Positions 35,315 through 43,353 of a stretch of DNA of 64,000 bases are shown one piece after another (the stretch's first letter is position 1; the number at the start of each line of letters is the position of its first letter). Source of the stretch: JAWLAT01 sp041395325 (lineage in GTDB: Bacteria; Pseudomonadota; Gammaproteobacteria; Xanthomonadales; SZUA-5). The translations under genes and the position numbers were made by a program. The notes below the pieces were generated by a model that did no database searches, was not told the origin of the DNA, and saw nothing but the letters and a program-made list of their open reading frames with translations. The stretch covers positions 186,001 to 250,000 of the forward strand of contig JAWLAT010000002.1 in assembly GCA_041395325.1 (NCBI GenBank). The letters are read 5' to 3'.

Positions 35315-35587
35315 TCAGGCGGCCGCGGCGGCCTCGGCCGGTGCAGCCTTGCCGGCGCGCTTGACCAGCGAACGCACGGTGTCGGACATGCCAGCACCCT
35401 GCCCCACCCAGTAGTTGACGCGTTCCAGATCGATCTGCAGCGGCACTTCCTGGCCAGCAGCGATCGGGTTGTAGAAGCCCACGCGTTCGATGTTGCGACC
35501 GTCACGACGGCTGCGCTCGTCGGCCACGACGATGTGATAGAAGGGGCGCTTCTTGGCGCCAGCGCGCGCCAAACGGATCTTGACCAT
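35315..35587 (-). CDS. rpsP: 30S ribosomal protein S16
   Basis: Small-subunit assembly protein. The 90 residues start MVKIRLARAGAKKRPFYHIV and continue with ADERSRRDGRNIERVGFYNP, both diagnostic. The Ala/Glu-rich end (AGKAAPAEAAAAA) is typical. First gene of the rpsP-rimM-trmD-rplS operon. A TACACT -10-like hexamer sits at 35624-35629 on the minus strand without a convincing -35. Confidence 0.97.
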   Translation of the reverse strand: MVKIRLARAGAKKRPFYHIVVADERSRRDGRNIERVGFYNPIAAGQEVPLQIDLERVNYWVGQGAGMSDTVRSLVKRAGKAAPAEAAAAA

Positions 35588-35638
35588 GAAGGTATTGCCT
35601 GTCTAGAGAAAACCAAGCCCGCAAGTGTAGCCTGAGAT

Positions 35639-36190
35639 TCAGTGACTTGGAAGCGTCCAGGCCTTGGTGCGCAACACTTTTCGTGGCTTTGGAACCACCC
35701 ACTCGAACAGCGGACTGTCGCTGCGCAGGTACAACGGGTGCCGCGGCTGACCTGCGGCGGTCGAACCCAGCGCCAGCAACGGCTTGCCATATCGCGCCAA
35801 CAGTCGGCTTACGGCCTCACTGCGCGCGACGGGTGCATGTGCGCCCCAAGCGACGATGATGCGATCGGCGCGCCGGGCCAGGTGTCGCAGCCAGCGGTCG
35901 TTGGCCGGTCCAACGGGATCGGTCGCCGCGAACAGATCCTTGGGCCGCGTCGCTCGCCAGGCAAAGAGATTGCCCACCAGCAGGCGCTCGGCGCCCAGTC
36001 GTCTGGCAAAACCCTGACAGCGACGGATGGTGGGATCGTCCTGCTCGGCATCGGCGGTGCTGGGATTGAGCATGACGAGCAACACGCTGCCGTCCCCACC
36101 CGCACCGCTGAAGGTCCGCTCAAGCGCATATCGATAGCGGCCGCAGCGACTGAAGTGTGCTTTGCGGCCGGTTGCCCCCTGATTGGTCAC
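35639..36190 (-). CDS. DUF1643 domain protein
   Basis: The 183 residues match the DUF1643 family, whose function is unknown. Family blocks are LVMLNPSTADAEQDDPTIRRC near residues 38-58, LLVGNLFAWRATRP, DRIIVAWGAH and LLALGSTAAGQPRHPLYL. It begins with GTG at 36190, with no strong ribosome binding site. It sits between a 2OG-Fe(II) oxygenase gene (11 bases upstream) and rpsP (51 bases downstream) and may be cotranscribed with the oxygenase. Confidence 0.83.
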   Translation of the reverse strand: MTNQGATGRKAHFSRCGRYRYALERTFSGAGGDGSVLLVMLNPSTADAEQDDPTIRRCQGFARRLGAERLLVGNLFAWRATRPKDLFAATDPVGPANDRWLRHLARRADRIIVAWGAHAPVARSEAVSRLLARYGKPLLALGSTAAGQPRHPLYLRSDSPLFEWVVPKPRKVLRTKAWTLPSH

Positions 36191-36201
36191 GCCATTTCTG
36201 G

Positions 36202-37134
36202 TCAGATCAGACGGATCTCGCGCAGGCGCTCCTGCAGATAGCCCTGCGCGGTGATCGATTCCGGATAGCGGTTGGGGTTGTCTGCCGAGATGCAGCCCGG
36301 CAGCGTCTCGATGACGAAGTCAGGATTGGGGTGCAGGAAGAAGGGAATCGAATAGCGCGGCTGCCGCGCCTTCTCGCCGACCGGGTTGACCACGCGATGG
36401 GTCGTTGAGGGCAACACATGATTGGTCAGCCGCTGCAGCATGTCGCCGATGTTGCAGACGATCGCATCACCCTGGGTCGTGACCGGTAGCCAGCTGCCAT
36501 CACGTCGCAACAGTTGCAGGCCCTCGGCGCTGGAGCCGATCAACAGGGTGATCAGGTTGATGTCTTCGTGCTGTCCGGCGCGAACCGACGGGGTTTCGGG
36601 GTCGCCGATGGGGGGATAGTGAATGGGCCGCAGAATCGAGTTGCCATGGTTGACCTTGTCATCGAACCAGTCCTGGCGCAGACCCAGGTGCAGGGCAATG
36701 GCTTGAAGCATCACCCGACCCAGTCCGTCGAGCGCTTCGTAGAGGCCGTAGCCGTACTGGCGAAAGCCCTCCACTTCGGTCGGCCACAGATTGTCGGGCA
36801 TCTCCTCGGCATAGGGATGTCCAGCCGGCAACTCCCGACCGATGTGCCAGAACTCCTTCAGGTCCGGGTGATCGCTGTCCTTGGCCGTCTCGATCTTGAA
36901 TCCGGTGTAGCCGCGCGCGCCACCCTTGCCAGCTAGGTGGTAGCGCCGCTTGATCTCCTCAGGCAGCGCAAAAAAGGCCTGGAAGACGCGATAGGCCTGA
37001 TCGATCAGCGTCGGATCCAGACCATGATTGCGGATTCCAACGAAACCGAACTGCCGGTAGGCGGCGCCGAGCTCGGCCACAAAGGCATCGCGATGACTGA
37101 AGAACTGCTGGAAGTCGAGGGTAGGAATGCTCAT
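36202..37134 (-). CDS. 2-oxoglutarate/Fe(II) oxygenase, isopenicillin N synthase family
   Basis: Non-heme iron oxygenase; substrate unknown. The 310 residues have the N-terminal DIOX_N-like region (FGFVGIRNHGLDPTLI) and the jelly-roll domain with iron ligands in GQHEDINLITLL (His and Asp) and STTHRVVNP (His). The cosubstrate Arg is in RYSIPFFL. All key residues look intact. ATG 37134 gives MSIPTLDFQ, the family start; an upstream in-frame extension of 41 residues is Cys/Arg-rich and overlaps the control region shared with divergent yggX. Confidence 0.88.
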   Translation of the reverse strand: MSIPTLDFQQFFSHRDAFVAELGAAYRQFGFVGIRNHGLDPTLIDQAYRVFQAFFALPEEIKRRYHLAGKGGARGYTGFKIETAKDSDHPDLKEFWHIGRELPAGHPYAEEMPDNLWPTEVEGFRQYGYGLYEALDGLGRVMLQAIALHLGLRQDWFDDKVNHGNSILRPIHYPPIGDPETPSVRAGQHEDINLITLLIGSSAEGLQLLRRDGSWLPVTTQGDAIVCNIGDMLQRLTNHVLPSTTHRVVNPVGEKARQPRYSIPFFLHPNPDFVIETLPGCISADNPNRYPESITAQGYLQERLREIRLI

Positions 37135-37247
37135 CGGTGATCGACCTGCGGAACAGACCCCACAGTGTATCCGAGCGCTGCCGGTCCGCGGCTGCAGCGG
37201 GCCGCGATGGCATACTGCGCACCACTGCGAATCACGGACCCGACCGC

Positions 37248-37520
37248 ATGTCATCACAAGTCCAGTGTGCCCGCCTCGGACGGCTGGCCGAAGGTCTCGA
37301 CAAGCCCCCCTACCCGGGTGAGCTGGGTCAGCGCATCCAGGCGCAGATCAGCAAGCCGGCCTGGGAGCAGTGGCTGGCCCACCAGACCATGCTGATCAAC
37401 GAGAACCGACTCAGCCCCAGGGATCCGCAGGCGCGCGCCTGGCTGGCCGAACAGATGGAGCGCTTTCTGTTTGGTGGCGATGTGGAACAACCCGTCGGCT
37501 ACGTGCCGCCGGAGTCCTGA
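37248..37520 (+). CDS. Fe(2+)-trafficking/oxidative damage protection protein YggX
   Basis: Small cytosolic protein linked to Fe-S cluster protection and iron handling. The 90 residues fit the family closely: Cys7 near the N-terminus, YPGELGQRI, ISKPAWEQW, QTMLINENRL and a C-terminal GYVPPE. Usually it sits beside mutY; here it is followed directly by glmM, whose GTG start is one base after the YggX stop. Divergent from the oxygenase gene. Confidence 0.93.
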   Translation: MSSQVQCARLGRLAEGLDKPPYPGELGQRIQAQISKPAWEQWLAHQTMLINENRLSPRDPQARAWLAEQMERFLFGGDVEQPVGYVPPES

Positions 37521-37521
37521 G

Positions 37522-38874
37522 GTGCGGCGCTATTTCGGCACCGACGGCATTCGAGGACGCGTCGGCAGTCCCACGATCTCTGCCGATTTTGCCGTTCGAC
37601 TTGGGCGCGCGGCCGGTGCAGTGCTCGGCCGCGGCCATCAGCACCCGCTGGTCCTGATCGGCAAGGACACGCGCATCTCCGGCTACATGTTCGAGTCCGC
37701 CATTGAGGCCGGTCTCAGTGCCGCCGGCGCGGATGTGGTGCTGCTCGGCCCGATGCCGACACCCGCGGTGGCCTATCTGACTCGCCATCTGGGTGCCCAG
37801 GCCGGCATCGTGATCAGCGCCTCGCACAACCCCTACCCGGACAACGGCATCAAGTTCTTTTCCGCGCACGGCGAGAAACTGCCGGACGAGGTCGAACTGG
37901 CGATCGAAGCCGAACTGGACGAGCCATTCTCCACGGTCGAATCGGTACGGCTGGGCAAGGCCCGCCGGCATGAGGACGGCGCCCGCCAGTATCTGGACTT
38001 CTGCCTGTCGACGTTGCGCGGCGACTTGCCGGCGCTCCGTGGCCAGCGCATCGTGGTCGACGCCGCCAACGGCGCCGCCTACCGACTGGCCCCCCGCTTG
38101 CTGCAGGAACTGGGCGCGGATCTGCACACGATCGGCGTGGAACCCGATGGGCTGAACATCAACCAGGGGTGTGGCGCGACCGATCTGGATGCGCTGATTC
38201 AGGCCGTGCGCGAGCAGAACGCCGCACTGGGTGTGGCACTGGACGGTGATGGCGACCGCCTGATGCTGGTCTCGGCCAGCGGACGGGTGATCGATGGCGA
38301 CGACATCATCTGGCTGCTGGCCAAGCGTTGGCAGAACCAGGCGATGCTGCGAGGACCGGTGGTCGGCACACTGATGACCAATTTCGGGATCGAGCACGCG
38401 CTGCAGCAGCGCGGGATCGGCTTCGAGCGCGCCGCGGTCGGTGATCGCTATGTCCTGGAGCGGATGAAGCAGCGCGGTGGCAATTTGGGCGGCGAAGCCT
38501 CCGGCCATGTGCTGTGCCTGGACCGCGCCACCACCGGAGACGCATTGGTCACTTTGCTGGCAGCACTTGAGGCCGTAGACGGGTACTGTGAGCGGCTCGA
38601 TGAATCCCTCGCCGATCTGCAACGCGTCCCCCAGCGCACCGTCAACGTCCCGTTGCGCGGATCTGCCCGCAGCCTGCTCGAACACCCGCAACTGACCCGC
38701 CTGCAGGAACAGACCGAAGCGGCCCTGACCGGACGCGGACGCCTGGTGTTGCGGCCCTCGGGGACCGAACCGCTGCTGCGTGTGACGGTGGAAGGGCCGG
38801 ATGGCGACGAAGTGCAACACTGGTCGGACCGCCTGGCCGCCTTGGCCAGGGAACTGGACCAGAGCCAACCTTGA
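37522..38874 (+). CDS. glmM: Phosphoglucosamine mutase GlmM
   Basis: Interconverts glucosamine-6-phosphate and glucosamine-1-phosphate, feeding peptidoglycan and LPS precursors. The 450 residues have the N-terminal RRYFGTDGIRG, the phosphoserine loop SASHNPYPDNG (Ser101), the metal-binding DGDGDR, the sugar loop GGEASGH and the C-terminal phosphate loop RPSGTEPLLRV. It starts with GTG at 37522, with GGAG seven bases before it, because the family begins exactly at this RRYFGTDG block. An earlier in-frame ATG would overlap yggX. Confidence 0.96.
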   Translation: MRRYFGTDGIRGRVGSPTISADFAVRLGRAAGAVLGRGHQHPLVLIGKDTRISGYMFESAIEAGLSAAGADVVLLGPMPTPAVAYLTRHLGAQAGIVISASHNPYPDNGIKFFSAHGEKLPDEVELAIEAELDEPFSTVESVRLGKARRHEDGARQYLDFCLSTLRGDLPALRGQRIVVDAANGAAYRLAPRLLQELGADLHTIGVEPDGLNINQGCGATDLDALIQAVREQNAALGVALDGDGDRLMLVSASGRVIDGDDIIWLLAKRWQNQAMLRGPVVGTLMTNFGIEHALQQRGIGFERAAVGDRYVLERMKQRGGNLGGEASGHVLCLDRATTGDALVTLLAALEAVDGYCERLDESLADLQRVPQRTVNVPLRGSARSLLEHPQLTRLQEQTEAALTGRGRLVLRPSGTEPLLRVTVEGPDGDEVQHWSDRLAALARELDQSQP

Positions 38875-38919
38875 AACCCACCGCCGCCCGGCGGTGCCTG
38901 ATGGAAGCATGAGATCCCG

Positions 38920-41172
38920 ATGACCGAGATGATGGACAGCGCCGGCATGGAGCGCATCGCCCTGCGCGAGTACGCCGAAGGCGCCTATCTGAACTATGCG
39001 ATGTACGTGATTCTGGATCGGGCCTTGCCGTTCCTGGGTGATGGCCTGAAGCCGGTGCAGCGACGCATCGTCTATGCGATGAGTGAATTGGGCCTGTCGG
39101 CTCAATCCAAGCCCAAGAAGGCCGCTCGCACCATCGGTGACGTCATCGGCAAGTACCACCCGCATGGCGACTCCGCGGCCTATGAAGCGATGGTGCTGAT
39201 GGCGCAACCCTTCAGCTATCGCTATCCGCTGATCGACGGCCAGGGGAATTTCGGCTCGCCGGATGACCCCAAGAGCTTTGCCGCAATGCGTTACACCGAA
39301 GCGCGGCTGACGGCCTATGCCAAGCTTTTGCTGGACGAGCTCGCGCAGGGCACCACCGACTTCCAGCCCAACTTCGATGGCACGCTGGATGAGCCCGGCT
39401 GGTTGCCGGCGCGCGTACCCAATGTGCTGCTCAACGGCGGTGCTGGCATTGCCGTGGGCATGGCCACCGACATCCCGCCGCACAACCTGCGCGAGGTGGT
39501 GTCCGCCTGTCTGCACCTGCTCGATGAGCCCGAAGCCGATACCGCGGCCTTGTGCCGCCACGTGCGCGGCCCGGATTTCCCCACCGAAGCCGAGATCATC
39601 ACCCCGCGCGACGAGTTGCTGCGCATCTACGAAGGCGGCAACGGTTCCCTGCGTGCCCGCGCCATCTGGCGACGCGAGCCCGGTCAGATCGTCATCACCG
39701 CCCTGCCCCATCAGGTCTCGCCATCCAAGGTGATGGAGCAGATCGCCGACCAGATGCGCGCCAAGAAGCTGCCCTGGCTGGAAGAACTGCGCGACGAATC
39801 CGATCACCAGCATCCCACTCGGCTGGTGCTGGTGCCGCGCTCCAACCGCGTCGACGCCGACGAACTGATGGGGCATTTGTTCGCCACCACCGATCTGGAG
39901 CGCAGTTACCGGGTCAACATGAACGTGATCGGTCTGGACGGCCGCCCTCAGGTCATGGGCCTGCGGGCCTTGCTGGTCGACTGGCTCAGCTTCCGGCGTG
40001 AAACCGTCCGCCGTCGCACCCGCTACCGCCTGGACAAGGTGCAGGCGCGCTTGCACATCCTCGAAGGCCTGTTGATCGCCTACCTCAACCTGGATGAGGT
40101 GATCCGGATTATCCGCACCGAGGACGAACCCAAGCCGGTTCTGATGGCACGCTTCGGGCTCACCGATCTGCAGGCTGAGGCGATCCTGGAGACCAAGCTG
40201 CGCCACCTGGCGCGCTTGGAAGAGATGAAGATCCGCGGCGAGCAGGACAAGCTGCTGGCCGAGCAATCCGAGTTGCAGGCCATCCTGGGATCGAACGAAC
40301 GGATGACCGATCTGATCCGCGCTGAACTGACGGCCGATGCTGAACGCTATGGCGACGAACGTCGCTCGCCGCTGGTCGAGCGCGAGGCGGCCAAGGCCCT
40401 GTCCGAGTCCGACCTCACGCCAGCCGAGCCCATCACCGTGGTGCTCAGCGAGAAGGGTTGGATCCGCGCTGCCAAGGGGCATGAGATCGAGCCCACCGGG
40501 CTGGCCTATCGCGAGGGCGATGCCTTCCTGATCTCGCTGCGCGCGCGCAGCAACCAGTCATTGGCGATTGTCGATTCGGGCGGCCGCGCCTACGCCACAC
40601 CTTGCCATACGCTGCCGTCGGCACGCGGCCAGGGCGAGCCACTCAGTGGCCGCTTCGATATCCCCTCAGGTCAGCGCGCGGTCGCGCTGGCCGCCAGCGA
40701 TGCCGAGGCACGCTGGCTGCTGTGCAACAGTCACGGCTACGGCTTCGTCACGGTGTTCGGCAATTTGCTCAGCCGCAATCGGGCCGGCAAACAGTTGCTG
40801 AACTTGCCCGAAGCGGCCAGTGTTCTGCCGCCGCAGCTGCTGCCAAGGCCCGTTGATGAGCTGTCCGTGGCGGTGGCCACCAACACTGGGCAGTTGCTGG
40901 TCTTTGCCCTGAGCGAGTTGCCTGAACTGGACAAGGGCAAAGGCAACGCACTGATCCGGATTCCCAAGAGCAAGCGCGAGGCCGGTCAGGAATGGGTCGT
41001 GGCCGTTGCGCTGCTGGGCAGCGAACAGCACTTGATCGTGCAGGCCGGGGGGCGCACGCTAAGACTCAAGCCGGCGGATCTGGCACCTTTCCGCGGCGAG
41101 CGCGCACAACGCGGTGGCCATTTGCCGCGTGGTTTGACCCGAGTCGACGCCCTGCGGGTCGAGGGCGGCTAA
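38920..41172 (+). CDS. parC: DNA topoisomerase IV subunit A
   Basis: DNA-cleaving subunit that, with ParE, unlinks daughter chromosomes. The 750 residues begin with the breakage-reunion domain: ALREYAEGAYLNYAMYVI, then HPHGDSAAYEAM, and the catalytic Tyr125 in AAMRYTEARL. Ser85 and Glu89 occupy the positions altered in quinolone-resistant ParC and are the usual wild-type residues. The C-terminal blades (about 495-750) lack the GyrA box expected of gyrase A, supporting ParC. It starts 45 bases after glmM. parE is not in the window. Confidence 0.95.
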   Translation: MTEMMDSAGMERIALREYAEGAYLNYAMYVILDRALPFLGDGLKPVQRRIVYAMSELGLSAQSKPKKAARTIGDVIGKYHPHGDSAAYEAMVLMAQPFSYRYPLIDGQGNFGSPDDPKSFAAMRYTEARLTAYAKLLLDELAQGTTDFQPNFDGTLDEPGWLPARVPNVLLNGGAGIAVGMATDIPPHNLREVVSACLHLLDEPEADTAALCRHVRGPDFPTEAEIITPRDELLRIYEGGNGSLRARAIWRREPGQIVITALPHQVSPSKVMEQIADQMRAKKLPWLEELRDESDHQHPTRLVLVPRSNRVDADELMGHLFATTDLERSYRVNMNVIGLDGRPQVMGLRALLVDWLSFRRETVRRRTRYRLDKVQARLHILEGLLIAYLNLDEVIRIIRTEDEPKPVLMARFGLTDLQAEAILETKLRHLARLEEMKIRGEQDKLLAEQSELQAILGSNERMTDLIRAELTADAERYGDERRSPLVEREAAKALSESDLTPAEPITVVLSEKGWIRAAKGHEIEPTGLAYREGDAFLISLRARSNQSLAIVDSGGRAYATPCHTLPSARGQGEPLSGRFDIPSGQRAVALAASDAEARWLLCNSHGYGFVTVFGNLLSRNRAGKQLLNLPEAASVLPPQLLPRPVDELSVAVATNTGQLLVFALSELPELDKGKGNALIRIPKSKREAGQEWVVAVALLGSEQHLIVQAGGRTLRLKPADLAPFRGERAQRGGHLPRGLTRVDALRVEGG

Positions 41173-41187
41173 GGAGACGCGATCGGC

Positions 41188-42108
41188 ATGGCGAGCGACA
41201 AGGAAGCCAAACCCCGCCCTCGGCGCAGCAACGCAGGGAAGCCTCGAGCAAAGGTCGAGGCAACGACCCGACGGCAGAGCAAACCCAAGTCGAGTTCGCC
41301 CACCGATAAGCCGAAGACTCGGCAGTCGGCCGCGGCCATCAAGGACAAGCCAACTGCAGCGGTGAAGGCCCGCACCAAGGCTCAGTCGAGATCGCCCGGC
41401 GCCTCACCGCCCTCTGCTGCCGAGAAGCTATGGGCCGACGCCCAGGCGGCCGCGAGCAAGCGTCGCGAGGCTGACCCCAAGGCCGACGCCACCGCGCTGT
41501 TTCGTCAGTTGCTGCGCGACAAATGCCTGCGCGCCGGCATGGTCGGTAGTCTGACCAGTGCAACCGGATTGATCCCTGGACTGGGCACGCTCGCCGGACT
41601 GGCCATCGACGGTGTGGGTGATCTGACCTACATGGCCCGGCTGCAGCGACAGCTGGCGCTGACCACTTTCGCAATCTATGGGCGCGAACCGACGGCAAAG
41701 GAACTGGACCGCATCGATCGCTGGATCCTCACCTTCGGTGCCGGCGGCAGCGAACTGGTCGAACAGGTCGGCAAGTTGATTGCCCGTCAGCTGGCCAAGA
41801 ATCTGGCCGGACGGTTGTTGCGGCGTGGCCTGCCGCTGGCCGAGATTGCCTACAGCACGGTGATGCATCTGGCCGGCACCTACATGGTGGGGCGGCGCGC
41901 GCAGCTCTACTGCATTGGGCTGTCCGATGCCGAGGCTGAGGTGCTGCTGGAGAGTGAGCGCGGCATCAAGTTGCAGGCCAAGCGAATCCGCATGCTGACG
42001 CAGGAATCCCTGGAACTGGTCGAGGAGCGTTTTGGAATGCCTGGACGCACCCTGGCCAATCTGGTCCGCAGATTCACCGGCGGGCAAGCTCGTGGAGACG
42101 ACGAATGA
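41188..42108 (+). CDS. EcsC-like protein with long basic N-terminal tail
   Basis: Residues 1 to about 75 of 306 are a low-complexity Lys/Arg/Ser/Thr/Pro-rich tail. The rest resembles the EcsC family, with glycine-rich hydrophobic stretches (GMVGSLTSATGLIPGLGTLAGLAIDGVGDL split by short polar turns) that could associate with membranes, followed by YGREPTAKELDRIDRWIL. Function unknown. It lies 15 bases after parC and overlaps the DUF2007 gene by four bases (ATGA), so parC, this gene and the next are likely cotranscribed. Family assignment is moderate; the tail suggests nucleic acid or phosphate binding, which is inference. Confidence 0.65.
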   Translation: MASDKEAKPRPRRSNAGKPRAKVEATTRRQSKPKSSSPTDKPKTRQSAAAIKDKPTAAVKARTKAQSRSPGASPPSAAEKLWADAQAAASKRREADPKADATALFRQLLRDKCLRAGMVGSLTSATGLIPGLGTLAGLAIDGVGDLTYMARLQRQLALTTFAIYGREPTAKELDRIDRWILTFGAGGSELVEQVGKLIARQLAKNLAGRLLRRGLPLAEIAYSTVMHLAGTYMVGRRAQLYCIGLSDAEAEVLLESERGIKLQAKRIRMLTQESLELVEERFGMPGRTLANLVRRFTGGQARGDDE

Positions 42109-42386
42109 GACTGGTCTACCGCGCCGAGAACCTGATCGATGGCCACCTGGTTCGGCACGCGTTGGAAGCGGCGGAGATCCACTGCTTCGTCAGTGGCCAG
42201 TACAGCACCGGCGGCATCGGCGAGTTACCCACCTTCGGGCTGGTCAATGTGCTGGTTGCCGACGAGGATCTCGAGGCGGCACAGCAGATCGTCGCGGAAC
42301 TGAGCAGCGCGCTGCAGGAAGCCAGCGAGATGCAGGATGCCGACGATCAGGAAACGGGGCCGGACTGGGAACCCAGTCCGGCCTGA
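42105..42386 (+). CDS. DUF2007 small protein
   Basis: The 93 residues match the DUF2007 (putative signal-transducing protein) family: an N-terminal RLVYRAENLIDGHLVRHALEAAEI and a VLVADEDLEAAQQIV block similar to PII-like ferredoxin folds. The C-terminus is acidic. It overlaps the EcsC-like gene by ATGA. Its last codons form one arm and most of a perfect 12-base-stem hairpin that ends just before the stop codon, so coding and termination signals share the same bases. It converges on secF. Confidence 0.78.
   Translation: MRLVYRAENLIDGHLVRHALEAAEIHCFVSGQYSTGGIGELPTFGLVNVLVADEDLEAAQQIVAELSSALQEASEMQDADDQETGPDWEPSPA
42358..42383. terminator. Hairpin inside the end of the DUF2007 gene, facing secF
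   Basis: Perfect inverted repeat with 12-base arms (GGCCGGACTGGG and complement) and a 2-base centre, ending one base before the DUF2007 stop codon. On the minus strand it lies 14 bases after secF and is followed by CCGTTTCC, a weak T-tract. It probably terminates secF transcripts and may also act for the plus strand. Confidence 0.55.
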
Positions 42387-42396
42387 ATCGTCGCAA

Positions 42397-43335
42397 TCAG
42401 GGACGCGCAGCGAGCGCGTCGTCTTCACTCTTGCTGACCACCAGATCAAGCTTGCTGGTCTTCAGCCAGAGCAGGATTGGCGCGCAGAAGAACACGGTCG
42501 ACAAGGTGCCGATGGCAATACCGAACAGCACCGTCTCGGCAAATCCATAGGTGACCGGACCACCCAGAATCAGCAGCGCAAACAGCGCCAGTGCCGTGGT
42601 GATGCCGGTAATGATCGTGCGCGACATGGTGTTGTTGATGGCCTTGTCCAGCACGGCTTCCGGATCCTGCTTGCGGGCCTGCCGGAAGACCTCGCGGACG
42701 CGGTCGAAGACCACCACCTTGTCGTTGATCGAATAACCCGCCACCGTCAGCACCGCGGCCATGACCGTCAAATCGAACTCGGTCTGGAACAGCGACAACA
42801 AGCCCAGCGTGATCAGCACGTCGTGGACTTCGCCCGCGATCGCCGCCAGACCGAATTTCCACTGAAAGCGCAGCGCGATGTAGATCATGATGCCGATGAC
42901 CACAAAGGTCACGGCGACGACGCCGTCCTCGGCCAGTTCCTTGCCGACCTGGGGACCGACGAAGTCGCTGCGATTGACGGACGCATCGGCGTGACGGGTC
43001 TGCAGCACGGACAGGACCTGCTGCGCCACCTGATCGGCCTGATCCTGACCCTCCTGCGGCCCGATGCGAATCGACCACTCGGTCGTTCCGCCCAGACTCT
43101 GCACCACGAAGTTGCTGTAACCCGCTGCTTCCAGCGGTTCACGCACATCCGCTGCAGCGACAGGCTCGGCGAACCGAACCTCGATCAGGGTGCCACCGGT
43201 GAAGTCCAGACTGAAATTCAGACCGCGCGTCAGCAGCAGCGCCAGCGAGGCGACCATCAACACGATGCTCAAGGTGACCGACACCTTGCGCCAGGACAGA
43301 AACGGCAAATTGGCCTTGGGATTGAAGATTTCCAT
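42397..43335 (-). CDS. secF: Protein translocase subunit SecF
   Basis: Inner-membrane partner of SecD that uses the proton gradient to complete export. The 312 residues have the first membrane helix at about 17-36, the periplasmic domain starting NFSLDFTGGTLIEVRF, and five C-terminal helices with VAAVLTVAGYSINDKVVVFDRVRE, the most conserved block. A short hydrophilic tail follows. The ATG follows GGAGACGAAC and is 18 bases after secD. Confidence 0.96.
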   Translation of the reverse strand: MEIFNPKANLPFLSWRKVSVTLSIVLMVASLALLLTRGLNFSLDFTGGTLIEVRFAEPVAAADVREPLEAAGYSNFVVQSLGGTTEWSIRIGPQEGQDQADQVAQQVLSVLQTRHADASVNRSDFVGPQVGKELAEDGVVAVTFVVIGIMIYIALRFQWKFGLAAIAGEVHDVLITLGLLSLFQTEFDLTVMAAVLTVAGYSINDKVVVFDRVREVFRQARKQDPEAVLDKAINNTMSRTIITGITTALALFALLILGGPVTYGFAETVLFGIAIGTLSTVFFCAPILLWLKTSKLDLVVSKSEDDALAARP

Positions 43336-43353
43336 GTTCGTCTCCGCCCTTGA

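Noticed and set aside
37411..40482. Minus-strand open frame of 1023 codons opposite glmM and parC
   Set aside because: Antisense shadow of two confirmed genes; the product is Gln/His-rich with no domain and no ribosome binding site.
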